64,000 nt of DNA, taken from assembly GCA_947034895.1 (NCBI GenBank), contig OX344763.1:6078501-6142500 (forward strand), given 5' to 3'. This DNA comes from Rhytidiadelphus loreus (taxonomy: Eukaryota > Streptophyta > Bryopsida > Hypnales > Hylocomiaceae). Below the pieces are notes generated by a model. That model worked only from the letters and a program-made list of their open reading frames with translations. It ran no database searches and was not told the origin of the DNA. This document shows positions 26,780-37,698 of the stretch, piece after piece. How positions within the stretch are numbered: position 1 is the stretch's first letter; each line of letters opens with the position of its first letter. A program made the position numbers and the translations under genes.

Positions 26780-27400
26780 ATTCAATTCCCTAGGTTTCTC
26801 TCACGAGTGTTCTTCGCTCGTTGCTGCAAAACAATCAATTGGTACTGTAACGGAAATGGAGGTGTTTGTGGAAGTGGTAGAGACACAGTAACTGGGGCTG
26901 TCATTATGCTTGCCACATATTCAAAGTTTCAAACATCCCCATCTTGAAAAGTTGAAGATATCCGCAAGATAGCGATATGCGGAGCTGACCACAATTCAAG
27001 GACAAGACTTGAAAATGAATTTGATGTGGAGAATTTGCAACAAATTTGGGAATTTCCATTGGAATCTGTGAATCGTCTTCAACGACTTCTAAGTAGTAAT
27101 GAACCCAATCAATATTAATACACCGTTTGAAAGCATGATGCTCGCAACCACCGGTTTCTGAATTGATGCACAAGAGGGGTCGCTTTGAAGTTTGAAGTTC
27201 GGTGGCGGATGTGAACATGTTGACAACATCAATCTTCTTTCAGGATCAATCAATATCTTCTCAACTGTTTCCACAAACACGTTCATGTGGACTATTTGAT
27301 CAAAACTTCTCCTTTTTCTAGCTAGCTCGGTCTCTAAATTGCTTATGTCGGTGAACACATTGAACGCCTCCAAGTCTCTGCAGGGTAATATGTTTGATTC
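26780..27400 (-). other. Possible unrecognised minus-strand exons
   Basis: On the minus strand, sequence after a possible acceptor (CCCTGCAG, near 27380) reads as a helical, charged segment (LEAFNVFTDISNLETELARK, then an EKILIDPER motif) until about 27235. A second segment near 26910-26785 begins with ATG and reads MTAPVTVSLPLPQTPPF before an LQQRAKN motif. Both look more protein-like than the surroundings. I cannot join them reliably or name a family. They may be exons of a small gene divergent from COG4, or remnants of one. Confidence 0.25.
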
Positions 27401-28054
27401 ATGCAAGTGTTACCTTTCATTCGGATTGGAATCTACAATATGATGCAATAGGTCTCGACTTGACATGAGTAAAAGGTGGGATATGGCTATGGTTGTGAAG
27501 CTCACTCGCGTACCTAGAACGGCTGAAAGCATCTGCAAGCTGAAGCCGTGTCAAGTAATTGTGTCGCCTTTCTTTCTAAAACCCATCCCTAGAGATTCTT
27601 GCCTGAAATGCACAGCAGCCTCTATTCATGGGTACACCTATTTCCAGCACTATAAAAATTCATAATTTATTCATAGGATGTCCACAAATGCAGCCTAAGA
27701 GAATCTAGTATCCCTTTTGCCAATCCTAAAAATTCATGCTGCATTGCTTCATCGGACGCATTTAGATGGTGTTACCTCCGAAGTCGGTGAGGCTACGCAT
27801 ATTGCGGGGACAGAATATTCAACAATTGTTCTAAATTTAGGTTAGCAGCTTTCAATTGACTGGAGAATTTGCTGTTTCAGAATCGAGAGTGCCGGTATGC
27901 TTCGGTCGTTGCTGCAAAGCCGACAGCAGGTAGCGGAATTGAGGTTGGAAGATGTAGGCTATGCATCGTGAAGAAATGCACAGTGAGTGTGTACTTTCAA
28001 TTTGAGAGGGGAGGATTTGTTCTTCGACCGAAGCTGAGAATGGCGTAGCTTTCT

Positions 28055-28060
28055 GGGCCA
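28055..28060 (+). promoter_or_regulatory. TGGGCC site II-like box upstream of COG4
   Basis: TGGGCC lies 129 bases before the COG4 start codon. Site II boxes (TGGGCC/T) are common near the start of plant housekeeping genes and bind TCP factors. One six-base match is weak evidence. Confidence 0.25.
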
Positions 28061-28188
28061 TTCATTGTTGTAACTGTTGTGTGGATCGCTGAGTATGATG
28101 TAGGGTTCGAAGGAGAAAAAGGTTCAGGGCAATGAGGGCTTTCGGAATTTATAGTTGAGTGGGAGAATCAGGAACCCGAATTGGAGGG

Positions 28189-31100
28189 ATGATGTCGACA
28201 AACATGCTGGAGCAAATCCGAACCCTAACGGACGTTGGCGCGATGACGCGGCTTCTTCACGAGTGCATCGCGTACGAGCGGAGCATCGACATCGAGCTCG
28301 AGGCGCTCCTGGACGATCGGCACGGGCTGGAGGAGGAGCTCGCCGGGCTGTCCCAATCCGCGGAGGTTCTGGAGTTTGTGCGTGTCGACGCGGAGCAGAT
28401 GCAGCGCAGCGTGTTGTCCACTTGCGATTTGGCGGACGACGTGAGTGGCAAAGTGCGGGAGCTCGATTTGGCGCAGTCGCGCGTGCAGGCCACGCTGTCA
28501 AGAATCGACGCCATTGTGGATCGCACCAATTGCATCGACGGGGCGAAGCAGGCAAGGCAATCAATACATTAAATTTGCAACTGAATGAGATACACAAGTG
28601 AATCTTCCTTAAGAAGGTTGTAGATTTTTAGTTGTGCACACCTGCACAATGCTTGTCTAAAATAACGGAAGATTGCCAATCTGATGAATTCATCGATCAA
28701 GATCTCGAGGTCGAGGATTACGAGACCGCTGCCAAGTTCATTAGATTCATGAAATTGGCAATTTTCAATTTTCAAAAGGAGATGCACATGTGGTTCTTCC
28801 TTTCGAAATTAGGACGGTCGCCGATTTAAGTTGTTTGCACACCTGCACAAGACTTTGCCAAAATTACAGAGGGTTGCCAATTTGATATCAGGCTCTGGAC
28901 GTCGAGGATTATGAGACCGCTCCCAAGTTCGTTGATTTCATGCAATTTTCAATTTTCGATTTTCAAAACGAGATGCACATGTGGTTCTTCCTTTGGAAAT
29001 TAGGACAGTTGTAGATTTAAGTTGTTTGCGAACCAGCACAAAATCTTTGCCATATAACAGAGGATTGCCAATTTGATATCAGGCTCTGGAGGTCGAGGAT
29101 TATGAGACTGCGGCGAAGTTCGTGGAGAAATTTTTGCAGCTCGATGCGGAATTCGAAACGGAGACCGGGACGGAGCAGAGGAGGCAGATGGTGGAGTCGA
29201 AACAGAGGTTGGAAACCCTAATTCGGAGGAACCTCGCGGCGTCCATCGAGGCGAAGGATCACGCCAATGTGGTGCGATTTGTGAAGCTCTATCCTCCTCT
29301 GAATTTGCAAGAGGAGGGGCTTCAATCTTATGTTGGCTACTTGCGGAAGGTTGTTGCAATGCGCGCAGTAACGGACTATGAACGCTTGGTCAAATCTTTG
29401 GGTTCCGTCGACCGAGGTACTACAGCAGTAACAGCACCATTGTCCGAAGAATTGCACATGGAGTATGATGATTTCACATTAGATTTATCCGTTCATAGCC
29501 TTTCAAAGTGGGGAATGATGCTGACCTGTTTTCAGTGAAAAAGTGGGGGTGATTCTACTGCACATACCGTGATAGACTTGGGAAGCCTGTTTTTGGTGAC
29601 TCAATTACGAATCTGAAATATTGTTGACATTAAAGTAAAATTCGATTGCACCGAATCCTTTTTGATATTGCGCTGTGAATTTCAAGGGGGTGGCGATCAT
29701 CAACTCCCTCATCACGCAGTTTGGGGAAGTTTTATACTGTGAATTGAAGAGACCCTTGTCATGAAATTTTGCAATTGTTTTCCTTCTGTGCAAAACTAGC
29801 GTGCATACAACAGGTGCAGGTTTAACCAAAATTGTTTTGTAACAGCGGATTTCGTGGGAGTTTTGAACAATATTTTCAAGGACATTGCCCTTGCTGTCGA
29901 AGAGAACGAGGACCTGTTGTTTGAGGTGGCTGGAGAAGAAGGAATTGCATTGGCGATCCTGGAACTTCAGGAGGAGTGCGACGCGAGGGGCACTTCGATT
30001 GTGAGGAAGTACGTTGAGCAGAGGAAGCTCTCAAAGCTTACAAAAGAAATTGCTGTTCACAAGCATGACATGACGTTGTTGGCTGCACCGGAAGGCCCGG
30101 ATCCACGAGAGATGGAAATGCACTTGGAGGAGATGATGCTAATGAGTCAGACGAGCGAGGACTACTTCGACTTCATCAACACGAAGTTCAAAGAGGTGGG
30201 CGCTGCTGCAGGAAGCCCAGGGGAGTCCAATGGCTTCAAGTTTGGAAGCTTTGGTCTGTCAGTGCAGGAGTTGGTTGGGTACTACATTGTGCTGGAGGTG
30301 TACTTCATGAACGAGACCGTGAAGAAGGCCATCAAGATTGACGAGCTCGTGGCCGACGGGATGACCACTTCGATGGTCGATGACGTTTTCTACATTCTAC
30401 AGAGCTGCACGAGGCGAGCGATCTCTACCTCCAGTTTACAATCTCTTCTTCAGATTATCAATTACACAGCTGCTTTACTGAATAACGATTTCAGCGAGGC
30501 CTTGCACCGGAAGATTCGGGAACCGAGCCTGTTCCTGAAGCTCTTTTCTGCGGGTGTGGCATCGCTGAAGGCGGGCACTGAGGTCTCTACTGCCCTGAAC
30601 AATGTGGATGTGAGTGCGGAGAACGTTGGGAAACTTAAGCATGACATTGAAGAGCATGCTTTTGAGGTGGGTTTCTCTTGTGCATGTGCACTCTCTATTT
30701 CAACTACAGAATAACACAGCAAGTTTTGTCCCGCAATTTGACACTATTCAGAAAAACAGTTATGTTGTGTATTAGTGCCATCTTAACCTCTAAAGAGGCT
30801 CAACTGGGTCTCTGGTTTTGAGTGGGTCATATGATACTTTCTTTCGTTCGATTTTATTTGTGTTTAGATCTGAAAAGTTGAATGTTCCTCAATGATTCTG
30901 GTGATTTCTAATATGGCCGTGTCTGAATTGGATATTTTTATGACACGATCAATCAAAAAGGTCATTTCAAAACATTGATATCTCTGTCCTACCAGGATTA
31001 ACTTGTAGATTTTGCAAACTTGGGGGTTGGAACCAAGAAGCGGTATAAGCAACACTTTGCAGATCTGATTGCTATTGAATACATTTTGTTTATGAAGAAA

Positions 31101-32804
31101 CAAAGGTGTATAACTCAAAATAATTCCGCACAATGTTAAAATTCTGTCCGAGGTCCAACAAACATTCTATTCTGACTTGGTGTGGTTGATTGTCGACAGA
31201 CGTTCACAGGACCTGGAGAAAGGGAAAAGGTGAAGTCCGCCCTACGAGAACTAGAGGATATTGGAAACCGCTACAAACATATCGGAAACCAAGGAATGGA
31301 GCAACTGACCAATAGCATCGCTCCCAGATTGCGAAATCTTCTGGACGTGGTCAGCGTCTAAAACCTCGTTGCTATAGACCTGCTTTATTCGATAGTTTTA
31401 ATTGATTTGAGTTAGTCCATTCTCAATGACAATTTGAACTCCTCCCTGGCGTATTGACTATCTCTTTTGTCTTTTTAATTATACGCTTTTCTTCAAGTAC
31501 TATACGCACACTGACTTCCATCCTTGTTCAGAGTTCAAAGTTCCAAAAAACGAACAAATACTAAGACTGCAGGAGCAGATACTATTTGTATCAGTGCGTA
31601 CAAATTGTATCTTCTACCTTTAGCACAAATAGTATTTGCATCTGTGTGTGCGAATAGTATCTGACTACCTTTAGCAGATACTATTTGCATCTCTTTAAGC
31701 ATTTCAACATCTGTTGGAGTATGGTTTTGGAGAGATGTATAGAGCTGTGGAGAGAGATCTGGTTACAAGAGGGCAAATGTGACGAGATCATTTTTCTTAT
31801 CTTTTTTATCACTGTGATAACTTATGCAAGTTCAACGTGAGAAGTTTGGACCAATATAAATGACAGTAGACAACCTTTTCTCCATTCAAAGATCGTTGGC
31901 CATAGAGATTTGGCCAAGTCATGCTCGCATCGCTTGCTAATAAGTCCAAGAAAGAGAAGAGATTTTGGTAACTGGGGTCAGTATAGGGGACGGGATCAGG
32001 TCTTTAACAGTTTTTGTCTCAAACTTATGGTTTTTGTATCCTCTACCTTACATTCTACCTCCATGGAGGGTAGATTCAGCGTGACCTTATTTCGCATCTT
32101 TGTTTACGGTGATCGAGGCATGCCTGTTAATTACTGGAGTCTATGTTGGCAGGTGGGAACTGTAAGCTATGAGCTGACAGAAGTCCAGTATGCGGAGAAC
32201 GAGGTGAGTGACCCCTGGGTCCAGAAACTGCTGCATGCGGTGGACGTGACTGTCACTTGGCTGCAACCCCTCCTGACAACGAACAATTACGACTCGCTGG
32301 TGCATCTGATCATTGACACTTTGGTGAAACGACTGGAGGTCCTAATGACACAAAAGAGGTACGTTAATGCAATATTGATTTCAATAAGCAATTTTCAGTT
32401 GTCGAAAAGAGAATCACAAGTGGTTCTTCCATCAGAAAATAGTACGGTTGTAGATTTTAGTTTTTCCACACCTGCACAAAACTGCACCATAATAACGGAG
32501 AATCGTCAATTTGATGAATATATCGACCAGGTTTAATCAACTGGGAGGTCTTCAGTTGGATCGGGATGCTCGAACACTGGTGGGTCACTTTTCAAACATG
32601 ACCCAACGCACCGTGCGCGACAAGTTCGCTCGTCTGACGCAGATGGCGACCATCCTCAACTTGGAGAAGGTATCGGAGATTCTGGATTACTGGGGTGACA
32701 ACTCCGGTCCTATGACATGGCGCCTCACTCCTACCGAAGTCCGTCGTGTGCTTGGACTCAGAGTGGACTTCAAACCTGAAGTCATAGCCGCTTTGAAGCT
32801 GTAA
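28189..32804 (+). CDS. COG4: Conserved oligomeric Golgi complex subunit 4, 715 aa
   Basis: Six exons: 28189-28551, 29083-29416, 29846-30666, 31200-31349, 32153-32358, 32531-32804; all phases agree. COG4 belongs to lobe A of the COG tethering complex, which receives retrograde vesicles at the Golgi on the cytosolic side and binds SNAREs and Rab GTPases. The N-terminal 120 residues are helical and coiled-coil-like. The central part carries the family pattern [11 protein letters not shown] (about 242-252), LQEECDARG, then APEGPDPRE and [15 protein letters not shown]. The last exon holds [38 protein letters not shown] and the C-terminus [13 protein letters not shown], nearly as in other plants. 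Length is slightly under the usual plant length of about 740. The start is the first of two adjacent ATGs; the in-frame codon at 28159 is GTG. Intron 1 begins with GC instead of GT. The intron 4 donor (GTG/GTCAGC) is weak and was set by family alignment. Confidence 0.95.
28586..28780 (+). repeat. COG4 intron 1 repeat unit, copy 1
   Basis: First of three tandem units of about 190 bp. Each has a box near CACACCTGCAC, a pyrimidine-poor stretch ending in an AG, then a copy of the start of exon 2 ([12 protein letters not shown] here) and a tail around TTTCAATTTTCAAAAG. In this copy the branch to the acceptor reads GATGAATTCATCGATCAAG, like intron 5 and unlike copies 2 and 3. Confidence 0.85.
28781..28969 (+). 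repeat. COG4 intron 1 repeat unit, copy 2
   Basis: Second unit, with an intact acceptor-like ATATCAG before a copy of the exon 2 start ([15 protein letters not shown]). It has no matching donor after the exon-like part, so it should act as a decoy acceptor or lie silent in the intron. Confidence 0.88.
28970..29127 (+). repeat. COG4 intron 1 repeat unit, copy 3 (true exon 2 start)
   Basis: Third unit. Its acceptor ATATCAG/GCTCTGGAGG is the one that restores the family sequence after residue 121, so it includes the real 5' end of exon 2 at 29083. Confidence 0.88.
32385..32530 (+). repeat. COG4 intron 5 copy of the intron 1 unit
   Basis: Most of the 172-bp intron 5 is homologous to the intron 1 unit: AGCAATTTTCAG-like left part, then ACAAGTGGTTCTTCC, GGTTGTAGATTTTAG, CACACCTGCAC, TAACGGAGAATCGTCAATTT and GATGAATATATCGACCAG. 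The homology stops at the acceptor. Confidence 0.85.
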
Positions 32805-34382
32805 GGATCATATGTGCTCGGTGTATTATAACTCGAATTTTTTCTTATGGAGTGGTTACCGATATAATATACTTGAAAGGAGCTGTGAAGACATCTCGGA
32901 CCCAACTGTAAATGCACGGAAGAATCAAGGTATCCAATTGTGTGACATCTTTTTTCTTGGAGATCAAGGATGACTGCGTTGGTACTCAGGCATCCCTTAT
33001 AGACTAGTGTAATTATTGCCAACCACAGTGCAGCTACTGTGAAAAGGGTGCGTACTGAATGTTATGAACTGCACTGACTGGGGCTGTAGAGTTTTCTCAA
33101 AACAATTGCTATATTAATTGATACGTGTACAGTACGTGCCTAGTTTACATTCCCCAGAACCCATATCCAGGCATCAATGCAGTAGGGTCTTGTTCCGCTT
33201 GCACAGTTCAATTTAATGTTTTTGATGTGTACGTATCGCTGTCAATATGGACACTTTCATGTTTTTTCGTGTTGAATCAATACTATGTACAGCTGTACCT
33301 CTTTGATGCCACATCCTAGGTGCTGAATTGCACGTGATTATCAATGGAGTTTTGGAACATTGTGACAAATCAGTAGAGTAGCATGTAATAGCAATTAAGT
33401 ACTTGTGGTTGCAAGAGTCAAGAAGGTGGTCTAAGCCCTTTTCACTCTTGTTGAACTCCTTATTATCACTTTTGTATGCAACTTCTTGTGACTTCTTGTG
33501 ACATAAGAGAGTGAGATAGTGAGAGCAAAGAGTTGGACACATATGTTTCCCACGGGTTTTGTGAGAGGACAGAGGTCTGGTGTTGAATCCTTCGTCACGG
33601 AGCAATCCTTGTGCCTTATTTGAGAAGAACCACATGAACTAGAACATATCTTGAACAAGTTTAGAGCTTTTTTGCTTTTTTGCTTTGTGGCAATTGCGTT
33701 CATCTTTTGAACTTCCTCACGAGATTGAAAGATTTTTGCATTGGTACCCTATGTAAAGGATAAATAATCTCAAGTACATCACAATTAGCATGTTGGAAGA
33801 CCAACAGGACTAAAAACCTGAATGGTCATTAACACTAGCATAAGGATAAGTAGAATTGGGCAAATTCATTACTATTGTAAGTGCCTTATTTTGTGTTGGT
33901 GTGAGCGGAAGCATGAGCACCAATATTGTAGTGTACAACCTTCATTAACACTAAGAAATGAGCGGAAAGCTTGATGGAAGGGTTGTCCAACATTAATGAA
34001 AAAGCGTATGCAAGCGTATGCAAAAACAAAACAAATCGTGTCCGCTTCCACTACTGCTGACTGTACACGAGTCTTCAATCCAGAAAGGTTCAAATACATG
34101 GTAGTTTTGTTATCTTCCATTTCCAATCAACGTTTTTATTACTGGTGAAATTTCGCCAGCTCTCTCCAAACTTGGCCTTGTGAACAGCTGACAAGAAAGG
34201 CCTGGCTTTTTCCCCAAATAACGCTGCTTCCAACGAGGTAACTTTGCATTCCTCTACACTTAATTAACCGTCTCTAATGACACATTCAACAAAAACAAAA
34301 GGCTGCTTATTAGCACCGACGCTCACTAAGTTGACAATGTCATGTGTTTAAAATTACAATTGTGAGGAGAGAGATGTGAGGA
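32805..34382. other. COG4 downstream region, no further gene
   Basis: Holds the COG4 3' untranslated region and unique-looking DNA. No canonical AATAAA is seen close to the stop. Open frames on both strands are unremarkable. Confidence 0.4.
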
Positions 34383-34645
34383 GAGATTCTGAGGGTATGC
34401 AGGAAATGTGCACTTCTCGAGAGAGGGTTGAGTGTGAACCACTCTTGCGTTGAAAAGATTGCCTAATAATTCCATTCAAGTCGATCCATCGGTAGCATGT
34501 TTGGATATTTATGACAATGCAGCGTCATCAACGACTCCAAGTTCAGGATTATCCTAAATTCACATTACATCATTCTTAAATTAAATTGCAGAAGTGAACC
34601 CTTTTGGGTTTTCGAGGTGATGCAACCTGATCTCATCAATGATCA
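34383..34645 (+). repeat. Direct duplication, left copy
   Basis: A block of about 265 bp from GAGATTCTGAGGGTATGC to ATCTCATCAATGATCA is repeated at 34681-34956 with small indels. The copies are separated by 35 bp that contain partial unit sequence. Confidence 0.85.
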
Positions 34646-34680
34646 ATCTCTGAGGGTACGTATGCAGGAAATGAGATTCT

Positions 34681-34956
34681 GAGATTCTGAGGGTATGCAG
34701 GAAATGTGCACTTCTCGAGAGAGGGTTGAGTGTGAACCACTCTTGCGAGTTGAAAAGGTTGCCTAATAATTCCACTCAAGTCGATCCATCGGTAGCATGT
34801 TTGGATATGTATGAATGACAATACGGCGTCATCAACGACTCCAAGTTAAGGATTATCCTAACTTCACTTCCTTTACATCATTCTTAAATTGCAGATTGAA
34901 GTGAACCCTTTTGGGTTTTCGAGGTGATGCAACCTGATCTCATCGATCAATGATCA
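34681..34956 (+). repeat. Direct duplication, right copy
   Basis: Second copy of the 34383-34645 block. The minus-strand open frames over both copies are similar because of the duplication and show no known domain. Confidence 0.85.
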
Positions 34957-36893
34957 GCCTCCAACTCCAGTGGGAAATTCGTAAGGAAACTGGCTCTCAA
35001 CTCCGTCACGTCAATTGGCTGCCCAGCAGCAACCTGGCGCAATGGACGATGTTACGCAAGCTCGAACTACTGGACCGGCCAAAAGCGAGCTAGCGTAGAA
35101 TGAGTGTAAGGAATTGATGCATGAACACAAAAACCAGTCGTTATGAGGCAATGATCTCGCATGTTGCCGAAAGTCGGGTCTGCGCAGGGCTCTTACTGGA
35201 GGATTCCAAAGGACTGATATGAAAATCCGGGTGGCCTACGTAGCTACTGCGGTGGAAGAGAAAGTCTGTCAATCATGATAAGATGCGAATACAGACACCG
35301 GAAACACTACGACATCCAGCATTCGGTCGGGAATTACGCTTCATAATTGGAGCCTGCACACGATTGGAAGTGGCGAGGAGTGAATACCGGTAGTGCCGAT
35401 AGGGACAAATCACACACTCTCAAGTGTGTGGGAGTGAGTTCGGGACAAAACCAACTTATTGGTTTTGTATTCCACATGGATTAGTAGCCATCGTCATGTG
35501 GGGGAGGTCAATTTCAAAGGTCAATTTCAAAGTCAGAAAAATTTGAGCAAGTCACAAACAAGGCTACCTAAAGCGTCTTCTAGAGTTTACCAAAAACACC
35601 TTTTCCTAGGCTCACTAATAAGGTGGTTTGCATGTCACTTGCCTTCAAAATTCAATGTGAAAATTGGTTCCCTTACACATAAGCTAAAGCTTCTACTTGC
35701 TATGTAAAGTAGATCTTGTTTTGCAGTCACTCACTTATGACTAAGTGTAAATACCCCATCACTCACTCACTTGCAAGTACAAGTATAAATTTTCCATGAA
35801 GCAAATGATTTTCAATGGAAAAGAAGTTCAATATATACAAATTGTCATAGACATTCACCTTTTATCAACTTGGATAACTTTTCTTTATTTTTATCGGACT
35901 TTGTAGAAGTCAAACCTTCTTTCATTGATAAGTATGTCCATCTAGTATTGTAAGGGACTCCTATAATATTTGTGTGGCTTACTTGAAACCTTCAAGTGAT
36001 TTTTCTAAATTAGATATGTGTCTTCTTGAAACCTTCTAGTAATCCCTAAGTTACTTTGAAGAAACTTTAAGATAAAGTGATAGTATATATTGAAGGCAAG
36101 ATGGGCAAATCCTCAATCTTGCCAACACAAGTCTCGGAGCATTGTATTTAAAACTTTGTATTACGTTATTAAGAAATACCTTTGAGTACTTTGTGTTACA
36201 ACTCTTGTCTTCTTGGATAGTCGTGGGCTTTCAAAAAGTTGATAGATATATTATGCACTCACCATTTTGCTTTTTTGAATAATTGTGGGACTTATTGGTT
36301 TAGGATTTAGGAGTATTGCACACTCACAGTTTTGCTATCTTGGATAGTCGTGGGTTTTTTTTATTGATAAGTATTGCATACTTTTATTTTTGTGTTGCAT
36401 TGGGTTATCGTGACCTTGGCACACATAAAGACTAAACCTTTTTGTCCTTGGTGAAGGAAATACCACTTGAGACCTCTTTACACAATAGATGGGAAGCCAT
36501 GGATAGCAAGCTTTGAGAAGACTAAGGAACATAACTTTCTACTTAAAATTTTTAAGGCCAAGAGAGAAGATGATGTGGACAACACTTTTGTCCTTTGTGG
36601 CAAAAAATGCTTAAGATTTAAATCTTTTGGAATATTTAGATTTCAATTCTAGATATCATTAGGCTAAAAGGCTCATAACCAATCAATCTAGCATTATAAC
36701 ATGCCCTAGTTTAGAGAATATGTTAAAACAATTGATTGGGTATTTTTGTACTTTCCTTTACACTAGCTCAAATGGCTAGCCTCTTGAAGACATCCCATGA
36801 GAATTTCTTCAAGACTTTCTATATTCATGGTAAAAAAAACTTGGAGAAAACCTCATGGATTTAGGAGGACCTAAGTTAATGGGACCACTAACA
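34957..36893. other. Intergenic spacer, no gene seen
   Basis: Starts with DNA of balanced composition (34960-35400), then AT-rich sequence. Three variants of a phrase around TTGGATAGTCGTGGG at 36210-36410 show local duplication. No gene is supported. Confidence 0.4.
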
Positions 36894-37197
36894 CATTAGA
36901 TGAGATTTGAGGGCAAAAGAGGGTTGTTTCAAGTCTGTTCCTCACCCTCTAAACCAATCAAAATATAAAACATTAACAAATAATTTTAAAAAATAGATTA
37001 AAAAATTTTATTTAAAATTTTATATTTTTGTATTAAAAATTATTTAAAAATTATTTAATTAATTATTTAATATTATCTGACGTGGCACGGTCACGGCCAC
37101 ATCAAATGGTTGATGTGGCATAGTTCTCAATGTTCCCCACTATTCAAGAACACTTGGGAACTCACAGTCTTCTTTTGCCCTCAAATCTCTTCTAATG
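36894..37197. mobile_element. MITE-like element with CATTAGAAGAGATTT ends
   Basis: The left end CATTAGATGAGATTTGAGGG and right end (inverse CATTAGAAGAGATTTGAGGG) form an inverted pair of about 27 bp. The core is almost pure A/T (36975-37075), followed by GACGTGGCACGG-like DNA. Head and layout resemble the blocks at 16172, 62086 and 63355, so this is the clearest two-ended member of that family. Confidence 0.65.
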
Positions 37198-37456
37198 ATC
37201 TACTAAACAATCACTAATAAGTGGATAATCAACCCCTAAAGGACCATGCATTCAAATTTTAGACAACAAATGAATGCAAACATACCATCTTCGTTTTTTC
37301 ATCCATCTAAATAATTGCAAAATTTTGATTTAGTTCTCTTACATTTGTACAGTATATATCTCCACAAATTTCTTTTTGCAAATCTTCTATAGTTGAAGGG
37401 GTATATGTACGTCTAACCTACCAAACTAACTTTTCTAGTTCAAAAAATGACCCTAT

Positions 37457-37698
37457 GGGCAATTTCGTTAAAATGGCGGTATTCCATTGGCATTTGTACA
37501 TGAAGGAACGGAGATTGAGGTGTACTGAGGCACCTAATCATCTGATATCAAGCATTGATTGTGTCCCATGCGTACCCAAATCACCACTCGTTTACATATG
37601 GCATTGCCTCCACCATTTTCTTCCACAAGATCTCATGCTCTAATTGGTCCTTTGAACTGCCATTTTAATGGAATACTACCATTTTAACGAAATTACCC
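37457..37698. mobile_element. MITE with about 31-bp terminal inverted repeats
   Basis: The left end GGGCAATTTCGTTAAAATGG and the right end (inverse GGGTAATTTCGTTAAAATGG) continue through TATTCCATT with two or three mismatches. The element is 242 bp, GC-richer inside, with no transposase. Target duplication is unclear. A left TTAA-family end (CCCCTAAAGGACC) lies just before, at 37233. Confidence 0.7.

Noticed and set aside
28124..28597. Long frames on both strands over COG4 exon 1
   Set aside because: They are shadows of the GC-rich exon; only the frame beginning at 28189 continues through splicing into the COG4 family sequence.
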